A stretch of DNA of 64,000 nucleotides from Rhizobium oryzihabitans (lineage in GTDB: Bacteria > Pseudomonadota > Alphaproteobacteria > Rhizobiales > Rhizobiaceae). The notes below the pieces were generated by a model. That model saw nothing but the letters and a program-made list of their open reading frames with translations. It was not told where the DNA came from and did no database searches. Each line of letters starts with the position of its first letter. Positions within the stretch are counted from its first letter, which is position 1. Shown one piece after another: positions 1 to 8,520 of the stretch. The position numbers and the translations under genes are program-made. The DNA lies in assembly GCF_010669145.1 (NCBI RefSeq), contig NZ_CP048635.1:744001-808000 (forward strand), written 5' to 3'.

Positions 1-14
1 AAAGGAGAAATGAC

Positions 15-629
15 ATGAACAGAAAAATGTGGATCACGCGTCGCTATGTGCTTGGCGCATTTGCGGCAATGTTGGTGGCCGTGATGTCCAGCCCCGCGTT
101 GGCGGCAACGAGAGGCGCGACAGTCTCCAGCGTCAACCTGAGGGCCGGCCCGGGGACATGGTATCCAGTCGTCATGACAATGCCGCCCAGTGCAGCTTTG
201 ACCATCTATGGATGTCTCGACGCGGCCTCCTGGTGCGACGTCTCGTGGGGAGGCGCGCGCGGCTGGGTTTCTTCGAACTATGTCAGTGTTTATTATCAGG
301 GTCAGACAGTAGCTCTTTCGCCGGCGCTCATTCCGATGATCGGATTGACCGTTGTCGCCTTCAATCAGGCTTACTGGAATACCCACTATGCCGCCCAGCC
401 CTGGTACGGAAGCTGGAGCACGTATTATCGTACCGGCCCGGCTTACGGTGGCGCCGCGCGAGGTGGCTGCGTTGGAGCTGCATGCGGTGGTTCCGCTGTT
501 GTTCGCGGCCCTAACGGCGGCGGCGCAGCAGTACGAGGAGTATGCGGCCCGGAACGCTGCGCCGGTGGCGCAGTCGTGCGGCAACCTGGTGGCGGACTCG
601 AGTTCCACAGGGGCGTAATGCAGCGTTAA
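15..629 (+). CDS. Exported protein with bacterial SH3 domain
   Basis: The 204-residue product starts 9 bases after an AAGGAG ribosome binding site. It has a signal peptide (about residues 1-30, cleavage after SSPALA) and then a bacterial SH3 domain (about 35-95) with the typical VNLRAGPGTWYPVV pattern followed by WCDVSWGGARGWV. The C-terminal third is rich in Gly, Ala and Val, with repeated CVGAACGG- and CGPERCAGG-like pieces, and looks disordered. SH3_3 domains of this kind usually bind peptidoglycan or other envelope ligands, so a periplasmic role is likely. The ligand cannot be read from the sequence. It is the first gene of the visible cargo, and its upstream context is cut off. Confidence 0.8.
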   Translation: MNRKMWITRRYVLGAFAAMLVAVMSSPALAATRGATVSSVNLRAGPGTWYPVVMTMPPSAALTIYGCLDAASWCDVSWGGARGWVSSNYVSVYYQGQTVALSPALIPMIGLTVVAFNQAYWNTHYAAQPWYGSWSTYYRTGPAYGGAARGGCVGAACGGSAVVRGPNGGGAAVRGVCGPERCAGGAVVRQPGGGLEFHRGVMQR

Positions 630-807
630 GACGAACCTCGTTCCGGTTCGGAGACGAACACGCGCCGGCCGTTCATATCCGGATCGTTAGCTATGACGCA
701 AGCCAGGCCGAGGCGGATCACCGCCTCGGGATTTTCGTTCAAAAGCTGAGGACCATTCTGCCGGTGAACAAAACACCTGACAGCGGGCCATGCACATGAG
801 GTGAACC

Positions 808-1536
808 TTGGATACTCGTGCAAATAGCCAGGCCCCGATTTCCGGTCCGTCCCAAGCGCCTCGGAGGCGGCCTTGCGATATTTGGGTGCGCGGCCTGGCG
901 GCTTGCGCGATGGCACTCGCCCTCGCCGCCTGTGCTACAACGCCGCCACCGTCTGTAGCGCTGTCTTCGTCGGCGTTTCTGCGCCCGACGTCGGACAAGA
1001 CCAAGCCTTATGCCTACCGTCGGCCGGATGTAAATTTCGCAGCCTATGTAAGCATCATTATCCCACCCACAGCGATCTACGCCGGGCCGGACGCACAATT
1101 CGGCAAGATGTCGGCCACCGACCGGCAGGCACTCGCCAGCTACATGCATCAGGAGTTTTCCAAGGTCCTCGGCCGACGCCTTCAACTCGTTACACAGCCC
1201 GGACCAGGTACATTGCGCGCCAGGCTGACGCTGACCGGTGCAGAAGCAAGCACACCGGTGCTGTCCACCGTTTCGCATGTTCTTCCGGTCGGCCTCGTCG
1301 TCAATGCGGGCGCTCAGGCCACTGGCGGTCGCGGCACATTCTCCGGCTGGGTGTCCTATGCCGTCGAGATCGAGGATGCCCAGACCGGGACCCTACTCTA
1401 CGCACATGTTGCGAGCAGGAGCGCCAACGCACTCGACATCACGGCTAATTTCGGGGGCTCGACGCGGCGAAGGCCGGGGTGCGCTCGGCCGCGGAACACT
1501 TGGATAAGGAGCTGGCCGGCGGCGCCAGATAGCTGA
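808..1536 (+). CDS. DUF3313-type lipoprotein with frame-broken C-terminus
   Basis: A TTG start is chosen because GAGGTGAA lies just upstream and no better ATG precedes the signal sequence. A long basic N-terminus leads to a hydrophobic stretch with lipobox LAAC (about residue 43). The central part, with YVSIIIPPTAIYAG and a YAVEIEDAQTGTLLYA strand, fits the DUF3313 lipoprotein family. After ALDITANFGG the frame turns into Arg/Pro-rich nonsense ending at 1536. The next frame reads LDAAKAGVRSAAEHLDKELA and stops at 1532, a far more natural ending. Adding one G to the run of five at 1453-1457 would join them. It is either a mutated gene or a sequencing error. Family assignment is moderately sure and function is unknown. 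Confidence 0.65.
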   Translation: MDTRANSQAPISGPSQAPRRRPCDIWVRGLAACAMALALAACATTPPPSVALSSSAFLRPTSDKTKPYAYRRPDVNFAAYVSIIIPPTAIYAGPDAQFGKMSATDRQALASYMHQEFSKVLGRRLQLVTQPGPGTLRARLTLTGAEASTPVLSTVSHVLPVGLVVNAGAQATGGRGTFSGWVSYAVEIEDAQTGTLLYAHVASRSANALDITANFGGSTRRRPGCARPRNTWIRSWPAAPDS

Positions 1537-1751
1537 GGGCGCCAACTGTGCCAACCGCTTCACTCAAAGCGGCTGGAAGCGTCCTGACGTCAAAACCGAA
1601 TAGACGCGGCGGGCCAGAAGTTTACCGGTTCAAAGCTGCGCAGACGATCGCAGGAGATCATACTCTGACTGGTAGTTATTCAAAGAAGCACGAACGACAT
1701 GATGCCGGCAGGCATACGCATCGGAGTCGCCTTTCCACTATTCAATTCCGC

Positions 1752-2804
1752 ATGATTGGTCTCGGTTTGATCGGCCTGTTGCTTGCCGCATGCGACGACA
1801 ATGCCAAGACAACAGCCGCGCCACCGCAATCGGTCCGCGTAGTTCACGCTGCAATGATCGAGCATCAGCGCAGCACTGGCGTCACAGGCGAGATACGAGC
1901 GCGCATACAGACCGACCTCGCTTTCCGCTCTGCCGGCAAGGTCATAGAGCGGCGGGTGGATGTCGGTTCACATGTGCACGCCGGAGATGTTCTGGCACGG
2001 ATCGACGACACCGAGCAGCGCGCGGACGTGGAATCCGCTGAGGCTGGTCTTCTGGCGGCGCAAGCGACACTCAATCAAAAGAACCTCGCGTTTCAGCGCT
2101 ACCAGACATTGGTGGAGACACGCGCCATCGCGCAGTCGACCTACGACCAGGCGAAGGAGGAACTGGCAACGGCAGAAGGGTCGCTGGAATCCGCCAAGGC
2201 GTCCCTGGCGATCGCTCGCGATGCACTCTCTCACACTGAACTCAAAGCCAATGCCGACGGCATCATCACTGCCCGAAGCGTCGAGGTGAGCCAAGTCGTA
2301 TCAGCGGCACAACCTGCCTTCACGCTCGCACATGACGGTCCGCGTGATGCGGTCTTCGATGTCTTCGAGGCATTTTTCCTGGCGGGGCCACCGGGCGACG
2401 AAGCGACCGTGGCGCCGGTCTCGAATCCTGGCGGCGGTATCCCTGCAAAGGTGAGAGAGATCGCGCCGGTCATCGATACGACGACTGGAACGATCCGCGT
2501 GAAACTGGCGCTTCCCGATAATGTCCAGTGGTCCCTTGGAACTCCCGTAATAGGCACTTTTCATACGCCTCCGGACACTGCAATCACACTGCCATGGAGT
2601 GCGATGGCGTCAGACGACGGGAAGCCCGCGGTGTGGATCGTGGATGCAACAACACGAACCGTCGCGCTTCGCCCCATCACTGTCGCAAGTTACCGGGCAG
2701 GCGAGTTCACTGCTGCAAAAGGGATTTCCGCACAGGAACTTGTCGTTACGGAAGGCGGCAAGTTCCTGCGCCCCGAGCAGGTCGTGAATTGGGAGGGCGA
2801 CTGA
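1752..2804 (+). CDS. RND efflux periplasmic adaptor (lipoprotein), first of two
   Basis: This is a membrane fusion protein of the HlyD/AcrA family, linking an inner-membrane RND pump to an outer-membrane channel. The start at ATG 1752 puts the lipobox LLAAC within the first 17 residues. The frame stays open back to a GTG at 1548, but that extension is low-complexity and has no signal. Following domains are a biotinyl-lipoyl half motif (GEIRARIQTDLAFRSAGKV), a coiled-coil hairpin rich in Ala/Glu/Gln (about 90-160), the second lipoyl half (ADGIITARSVEVSQVV) and a beta-barrel. It stops one base before the second adaptor gene, so the two are probably co-translated. No strong Shine-Dalgarno precedes 1752, so the exact start is uncertain. 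Confidence 0.82.
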   Translation: MIGLGLIGLLLAACDDNAKTTAAPPQSVRVVHAAMIEHQRSTGVTGEIRARIQTDLAFRSAGKVIERRVDVGSHVHAGDVLARIDDTEQRADVESAEAGLLAAQATLNQKNLAFQRYQTLVETRAIAQSTYDQAKEELATAEGSLESAKASLAIARDALSHTELKANADGIITARSVEVSQVVSAAQPAFTLAHDGPRDAVFDVFEAFFLAGPPGDEATVAPVSNPGGGIPAKVREIAPVIDTTTGTIRVKLALPDNVQWSLGTPVIGTFHTPPDTAITLPWSAMASDDGKPAVWIVDATTRTVALRPITVASYRAGEFTAAKGISAQELVVTEGGKFLRPEQVVNWEGD

Positions 2805-2805
2805 C

Positions 2806-3897
2806 ATGAAGCGTCCCTCCCCGGCCATGCTGCTCTTCATTGCGACGGTCTGCGCCTCCTCCTTGTCCTATCATTCCGCTACTGCGGAAAACGCACCGCC
2901 ACGACCGGTAGTCTGGATGAACGTCGCTGCCGATCGTTCCGAAGCCATGGGTTTCGCCGGTGTGGTTCAGCCGCGCGTGGAGACTGAACTCGCCTTCCGG
3001 GTTCTTGGCCGTGTCATCGCACGGCGGGTCGAGACAGGCGACGTCGTCAGGAAGGGTGACATTCTCGCGGAGATCGACCCGCTCACGCTGCAACTCACCG
3101 TGATCAGCGCCCGGGCCGATCTCAGAAATGCGAATGCCCAGCTGGAGAATGCCGCGATCAACGAGCGACGCAAGCGCATGCTCACTGCTACCAATACGGC
3201 CAGCGCCGCCGATCTCGAACTGGCCGAGCAGGGCCTCAAATCGGCAGAGGCGAATGTCACGCAAGCGCAAGCCAATCTGGCAAAAGCCAACGAGCAGCTC
3301 GGCTATGCACGATTGGAGGCTGACTTCGACGGCGTGATCACCTCGACCTCCGTTGAAGTGGGCCAGACCGTTACAGCCGGACAGTCCGTCCTGAAACTTG
3401 CACGCCTCGATCAGCGCGATGTCGTCATCGACGTTCCTGAGGCGCAGGTTTCGTTTATCCGTTCGTCCACCCATATCGACGTAACGCTGCAACTCGACGA
3501 CCGCTTGCGGACATCCGGGCAGGTACGCGAAATCGCTCCGCAGGCCGATGCAGACACCCGAACCTACAGGGTGAAGATCGCCCTGGACAAGGCGCCCGAC
3601 GTCTTTCGCTTCGGTGCGGTCGTAACCGCCACATTCACAGACGGCGGGCAGGCTCACGACGTCGTGCTGCCCCGCTCGGCTATCGTCGAGAAGGACGGCG
3701 CCCCCGCCGTCTGGGTCATCGATCCGCATGCCCTGACCGTGTCGTCCCGCGCCGTTCTCCTGGATCATACCGGGCCGGAAGACCCGATGGTGCGGGTCGA
3801 TTCAGGCTTGAATGCGAATGAGGGAGTTGTGGTTGCGGGCGTCAGCGAACTTCAGGAGGGACAAAAGATCAGGCTTGGACAGGAGTTGCACCCATGA
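2806..3897 (+). CDS. RND efflux periplasmic adaptor, second of two
   Basis: The 363-residue membrane fusion protein has a cleavable signal peptide (about residues 1-27, ending SATA). It then has a lipoyl half domain (VETELAFRVLGRVIARRVETG), an alpha-helical hairpin (about 100-165), the second lipoyl half (ADFDGVITSTSVEVGQTV) and beta-barrel/membrane-proximal domains. It is clearly related to the preceding adaptor but is not a lipoprotein. Its stop overlaps the pump start (ATGA at 3894-3897), indicating translational coupling. Pumps with two different adaptors in one operon are known, and the pair may form a mixed adaptor ring. Substrate is unknown. No outer-membrane channel gene is present nearby. 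Confidence 0.87.
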   Translation: MKRPSPAMLLFIATVCASSLSYHSATAENAPPRPVVWMNVAADRSEAMGFAGVVQPRVETELAFRVLGRVIARRVETGDVVRKGDILAEIDPLTLQLTVISARADLRNANAQLENAAINERRKRMLTATNTASAADLELAEQGLKSAEANVTQAQANLAKANEQLGYARLEADFDGVITSTSVEVGQTVTAGQSVLKLARLDQRDVVIDVPEAQVSFIRSSTHIDVTLQLDDRLRTSGQVREIAPQADADTRTYRVKIALDKAPDVFRFGAVVTATFTDGGQAHDVVLPRSAIVEKDGAPAVWVIDPHALTVSSRAVLLDHTGPEDPMVRVDSGLNANEGVVVAGVSELQEGQKIRLGQELHP

Positions 3898-6800
3898 AGA
3901 ATTTCAACCTTTCGGACTGGGCGCTCGAACATCGTTCCTTCGTCTGGTATTTCATGATCGCCTTCGCGGTCGCCGGTATGTACGCTTATCTCAACCTCGG
4001 ACGGGAGGAGGATCCGTCCTTTACCATCAAGACGATGGTGATCCAGGCCCAATGGCCGGGCGCTTCTGCCGAAGAGGTCACCCAGCAGGTCACCGATCGT
4101 ATCGAGAAAAAGCTCCAGGAGCTCGACAGCCTCGATCGGACGCGGAGCCTCACGACCGCCGGCAAGACCACGATCTTCGTCGATCTTCTTCCGACGACCA
4201 AGGCACGCAATGTCCCGGCGACATGGCAGCGCATCCGCAACATGATCGGCGATATCCAGCAACAGTTTCCGTCCGGCGTCGTCGGGCCGTTTTTCAACGA
4301 TCAATTCGGCGATGTTTACGGAAATATCTTTGCCTTCACCACGGAAGGCTTGAACCAGAGGCAGTTGCGCGATCTCGTCGAGGATGCCCGCACCAAGGTC
4401 CTGACAGTGCCGAATGTCGGCAAGGTCGACATCATTGGCGCTCAGGACGAGGTGATCTATCTGGAGTTCTCCACCCGCAAGATCGCAGCGCTCGGCATCA
4501 ATCAATCCGACATCGTCGAAACCCTGCAAAAGCAGAATGCCGTCACCCAGTCGGGCTTCGTCGACGCCGGGCCGGAGCGCATCGCGCTACGCGTCGGTGG
4601 CCGCTTCATCTCCGAAGATAGCCTCCGGGCGATCAACCTGCGCGTCAACGATCGCTTTTTTCCGCTGACGGATGTTGCAACCGTCAAACGTGGTTACGTC
4701 GATCCTCCCTCGTCGCTGTTCCGGTTCAACGGCAAGCCGGCGATCGGGCTTGCAATCGGAATGAAGGCCGGTGGCAATCTGCTTGAGTTTGGTCACGCTC
4801 TTGACGAGATGATGGAGCGCATCGTCCAGGATCTGCCGCTCGGCGTGTCCGTCGATCATGTCTCCGATCAACCAGCCGTGGTCGATGAAGCCGTTTCCGG
4901 CTTTACCAGAGCCCTGTTCGAGGCGGTCGCCATCGTGCTTGCCATCAGCTTCATCAGCCTTGGCCTGCGCGCCGGGCTGGTTGTGGCGATCTCCATCCCG
5001 CTGGTGCTCGCCATCACCTTCATGGTGATGCAATATTCCGGTATTTCCCTGCAGCGCATCTCGCTCGGTGCTCTCATCATCGCGCTCGGTCTTCTGGTCG
5101 ACGACGCGATGATCGCCGTCGAAATGATGGTGGCCCGCCTGGAGGTCGGTGACACTCTGCGCAAGGCTGCGACCCATGTCTACATATCGACTGCCTTTCC
5201 GATGCTGACCGGCACGCTGGTCACCGTCGCAGGCTTCCTGCCGATCGGTTTCAACAACAGCAACGCCGGCGAATTCACCTTCACGCTATTCGTCGTACTC
5301 GCGGTTTCGCTGACCGTGTCCTGGATTGTCGCCGTCCTGTTCACCCCGCTGCTGGGCGTGACGATCCTGCCGAAGACGATGAAAAAGCACGAGGAGCACA
5401 AGAGCCGTATGGGCGCCGCCTTCTCATGGCTGCTTCAGCTCTGCCTTCGCTTTCGCTGGGTGACCATCATCGTAACAATTGCCGCGTTTGGTCTGTCCGT
5501 TGCCGGCATGTCGCTGGTTCAGCAGCAATTCTTTCCCGCGTCCGACCGTCCGGAGCTTATCGTCGACTGGAACCTGCCGCAAAACAGTTCTATGGCCGAG
5601 ACGAGCCGGCAGATAGCGCAATTCGAGCGGGAAAAGCTCACCGGCAATCCCGACATCGATCACTGGTCGAGCTATGTCGGCAGGGGCGCCCCGCGCTTCA
5701 TCCTGTCCTTCGACGTCCAGCCCGACGATCCCACCTTCGGCCAGATCGTCATCGTCTCGAAGGGTATTGAGGTCCGCGACCGGCTCAAGGCCGACCTGCA
5801 GGCCTATTTGCTGAAAACCTTCCCGGGCACCGACGCCTTCGTCAGGACACTGGACATCGGCCCGCCGGTGGGCAAGCCAATCCAGTATCGCATCTCCGGT
5901 CCCGACATTCAAAAGGTCCGCGACCTGGCGCAGAAGACGGCTGGTATCGTGATGTCGCACCCTTCCCTGACCGGCCTCGTCTTCGACTGGAACGAGCCGG
6001 CGCGCGTCGTCAAGGTCGACGTTCTTCAGGACAAGGCCCGGCAGCTCGGCGTCTCGTCCGAAGATATCGCGACCGCCCTCAACGGCATCGTCCAGGGCGC
6101 GACCGTGACGCAGGTCCGCGATGCGATCTACCTGATCAACGTTGTCGGACGGGCAGAAGCAAAGGAACGCGCCTCCATCGACAGCCTGCTCGACCTCCAA
6201 CTGCCGAGCAGCAGCGGGAAATCCATCCCGCTCTCTTCCGTGGCCAGATTCGATTACGACCTGGAACAACCGACGATCTGGCGGCGCAACAGGATACCGA
6301 CGATCACGATCAAGGCCGGTATCAGGGACACTATGCAACCTGCCACGATTGTCCGACAGCTCGATCCGAAGATAGAAGAACTGAAGGCTTCATTGGAGCC
6401 GGGATACGATATTGCCGTCGGCGGTACGGTCGAGGAGAGCGCCAAATCCCAAGCGCCGATCATAAATGTGGTGCCGGTCATGATTTTCGTCATGACAACG
6501 CTTCTGATGACGCAGCTTCAAAGCTTCCACAGGTTGTTCCTTGTCTTCTCGGTCGCTCCACTTGCGCTGATCGGCGTCGTTGGCGCGCTGGTCTTGAGCC
6601 AGGCGCCATTGGGTTTCGTCGCAATCCTCGGCGTGCTCGCCCTGATCGGTATCCTCATCCGGAACTCGGTGATCCTGATCGTCCAAATCGAAGACCTGCG
6701 CACAACAGGAATCCCGCCGTGGCAGGCCGTCGTCGAGGCGACGGAGCATCGGATGCGACCGATCATGCTGACGGCCGCCGCTGCGACCCTGGCGTTGATC

Positions 6801-6944
6801 CCCATCTCAAGAGAGGTGTTCTGGGGACCGATGGCCTACGCCATGATGGGCGGCATCGTCGTCGGAACCGTCCTGACCCTGCTGTTCCTTCCCGCTCTCT
6901 ATGTGACCTGGTTCAGGATTCCCCGCGATGTCGAACACAATTGA
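3894..6944 (+). CDS. RND-family efflux pump inner-membrane permease
   Basis: At 1016 residues it has the usual size of AcrB/HAE1-type proton-driven pumps. An N-terminal membrane helix (about 12-32) is followed by a large periplasmic porter domain, six helices (about 335-500), a second periplasmic domain, and six more helices (about 840-1000). The proton-relay aspartates are visible in the fourth helix as LVDDAMIAVEMM (Asp403-Asp404). The internal repeat typical of RND pumps is clear. It acts with the two adaptors upstream, and an outer-membrane partner must come from elsewhere. The start overlaps the preceding stop by four bases. The closest family appears to be the one often paired with two adaptors, but substrate (drug, solvent or other) cannot be told. 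Confidence 0.92.
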   Translation: MKNFNLSDWALEHRSFVWYFMIAFAVAGMYAYLNLGREEDPSFTIKTMVIQAQWPGASAEEVTQQVTDRIEKKLQELDSLDRTRSLTTAGKTTIFVDLLPTTKARNVPATWQRIRNMIGDIQQQFPSGVVGPFFNDQFGDVYGNIFAFTTEGLNQRQLRDLVEDARTKVLTVPNVGKVDIIGAQDEVIYLEFSTRKIAALGINQSDIVETLQKQNAVTQSGFVDAGPERIALRVGGRFISEDSLRAINLRVNDRFFPLTDVATVKRGYVDPPSSLFRFNGKPAIGLAIGMKAGGNLLEFGHALDEMMERIVQDLPLGVSVDHVSDQPAVVDEAVSGFTRALFEAVAIVLAISFISLGLRAGLVVAISIPLVLAITFMVMQYSGISLQRISLGALIIALGLLVDDAMIAVEMMVARLEVGDTLRKAATHVYISTAFPMLTGTLVTVAGFLPIGFNNSNAGEFTFTLFVVLAVSLTVSWIVAVLFTPLLGVTILPKTMKKHEEHKSRMGAAFSWLLQLCLRFRWVTIIVTIAAFGLSVAGMSLVQQQFFPASDRPELIVDWNLPQNSSMAETSRQIAQFEREKLTGNPDIDHWSSYVGRGAPRFILSFDVQPDDPTFGQIVIVSKGIEVRDRLKADLQAYLLKTFPGTDAFVRTLDIGPPVGKPIQYRISGPDIQKVRDLAQKTAGIVMSHPSLTGLVFDWNEPARVVKVDVLQDKARQLGVSSEDIATALNGIVQGATVTQVRDAIYLINVVGRAEAKERASIDSLLDLQLPSSSGKSIPLSSVARFDYDLEQPTIWRRNRIPTITIKAGIRDTMQPATIVRQLDPKIEELKASLEPGYDIAVGGTVEESAKSQAPIINVVPVMIFVMTTLLMTQLQSFHRLFLVFSVAPLALIGVVGALVLSQAPLGFVAILGVLALIGILIRNSVILIVQIEDLRTTGIPPWQAVVEATEHRMRPIMLTAAAATLALIPISREVFWGPMAYAMMGGIVVGTVLTLLFLPALYVTWFRIPRDVEHN

Positions 6945-8235
6945 TTCCACGGCATCGCTGCGACGGCTTTCGTCACTGGATGCCGTTGCCGCCCGAAAAG
7001 CCTGCTTACGCAATTCACGCGCGTGGCGAAGGCGCATCATATTGTTTCCGCTCCTTCTTTCCATGCTCGGCGGCTGCGCTGGCCGGCCGGAAAATGTCCT
7101 TCAGCCCGTGGCTTTGACGACGAACGACACAAGCCGCGTCGACATGCTGGTCGCGACCACCCGAAAACCCGCCGCAGATCCCGGCGAGCTTTATTCCGGA
7201 GAGCGCGGAACGGCGATCTCGCTCAACAACCTCACCGTTTCCATCCCGCCGGATGATGGGCGGAAGATCGGGGAGGTCCAGTGGCCGAAGCGCGTGCCCC
7301 CCAACCCTGCGAAAGAGTTCGCCGTGCTCAAGGACGAGAAGGTGATCTCAGAGCAGCAGGCGCTCAACTGGTTTCGCAAGAACCGGAATGCAAAGCGGCA
7401 GGTGATCATCTTCGTGCATGGCTTCAACAACACCTATGCGGATGCCGTCTTTCGTTTTGCCCAGATCACTCATGACGCCGGAACCGATGCCGCTCCGATC
7501 CTGTTCACCTGGCCCTCCCGCGCCAGCGTTCTCGGCTATCTCTACGACAAGGAAAGCACGAACTATTCACGCCGTGCCCTGGAGGATTTGATCATCCAGG
7601 CTGCCCGCAGCCCTGACGTCGGCGATATCACCATCCTTGCCCATTCCATGGGAACATGGCTGACGGCTGAGGCTCTGCGCGGGATCGCGATGCGCGAAAA
7701 GACGATCCCGGCGAAGGTCCGCAACGTCGTGCTGGCGTCGCCCGATATCGATGTCGACGTCTTCCGCCGCCAACTCATAGAGATGGGACCGAAGCGGCCG
7801 CAGTTCACCATTTTTGCCTCGACACGCGACCGGGCGCTTGAGGTATCGAGATGGATCTCCGGCGGAGTCAACCGTGTCGGCGGTGTCGATACCACCGCTT
7901 ATACCGGCGTGCTGAAGCAGCTTGGGATCACGGTGATCGATACCAGCACCGTGCGTTCCAAGGACGCCCTCGGCCACAACGCCTTTGCCGATAGCCCGGA
8001 AATCATCGGGCTCCTGGGGAAACGCCTGGCTGGTCAATCCCTCGAGGGCGGTCAGGTGACATTGGCCGATCACGTCGGGATGGCGGCAATCGGTACGGTC
8101 AATCTGGCCGGCTCCGCGGCGAGAACTGTCGTTGCAGCCCCGATGTCGGTGGTCAGCCCCGAAGCACGGAAGATCTTGCAACAGGAACTATCCGGGACAT
8201 CAGGGGGCCTCGTCAATGGACAGATCGCTTACTGA
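6928..8235 (+). CDS. Lipoprotein alpha/beta hydrolase (DUF900 type)
   Basis: The 435-residue protein has a long basic N-terminus, a hydrophobic segment and lipobox LGGC (about residue 50), so it is probably anchored in a membrane on the periplasmic side. The hydrolase domain shows the oxyanion strand VIIFVHGFNN (about 158-167) and the nucleophile elbow LAHSMGTWL (Ser240). The later DIDVDVF segment could supply the acidic residue and GHNAFADS the histidine. This is the DUF900 family of predicted lipases/esterases; natural substrates are unknown. The start overlaps the end of the pump gene by 17 bases, so it is part of the same operon. An upstream start would lose the fit with the signal, so this start is reasonable. 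Confidence 0.82.
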   Translation: MSNTIDSTASLRRLSSLDAVAARKACLRNSRAWRRRIILFPLLLSMLGGCAGRPENVLQPVALTTNDTSRVDMLVATTRKPAADPGELYSGERGTAISLNNLTVSIPPDDGRKIGEVQWPKRVPPNPAKEFAVLKDEKVISEQQALNWFRKNRNAKRQVIIFVHGFNNTYADAVFRFAQITHDAGTDAAPILFTWPSRASVLGYLYDKESTNYSRRALEDLIIQAARSPDVGDITILAHSMGTWLTAEALRGIAMREKTIPAKVRNVVLASPDIDVDVFRRQLIEMGPKRPQFTIFASTRDRALEVSRWISGGVNRVGGVDTTAYTGVLKQLGITVIDTSTVRSKDALGHNAFADSPEIIGLLGKRLAGQSLEGGQVTLADHVGMAAIGTVNLAGSAARTVVAAPMSVVSPEARKILQQELSGTSGGLVNGQIAY

Positions 8236-8520
8236 ACGTCAGCGAGGCTGTATCATTCGCTTTACTATGAAGGGAAATCGGCAATGAACACCATTCAGGC
8301 AACACCGGCGGCTGTTACTGTTGTTGGCAATAATCTTCTGTATTTAATGAAACACAATCGCGTCTGCATTTTCACTTGCCATCATCCAGCATGAATGGAT
8401 ATATGGTCTCCGGCAGTCATCGCATGATGACATGAAATTAACCTGTCGGTTCAGGGGATGCTGGCCTTTCCCATGTCAGCCAAACTGCTGACGTATTTGG
8501 GGCGAGCTGAGGGCGGGAAT

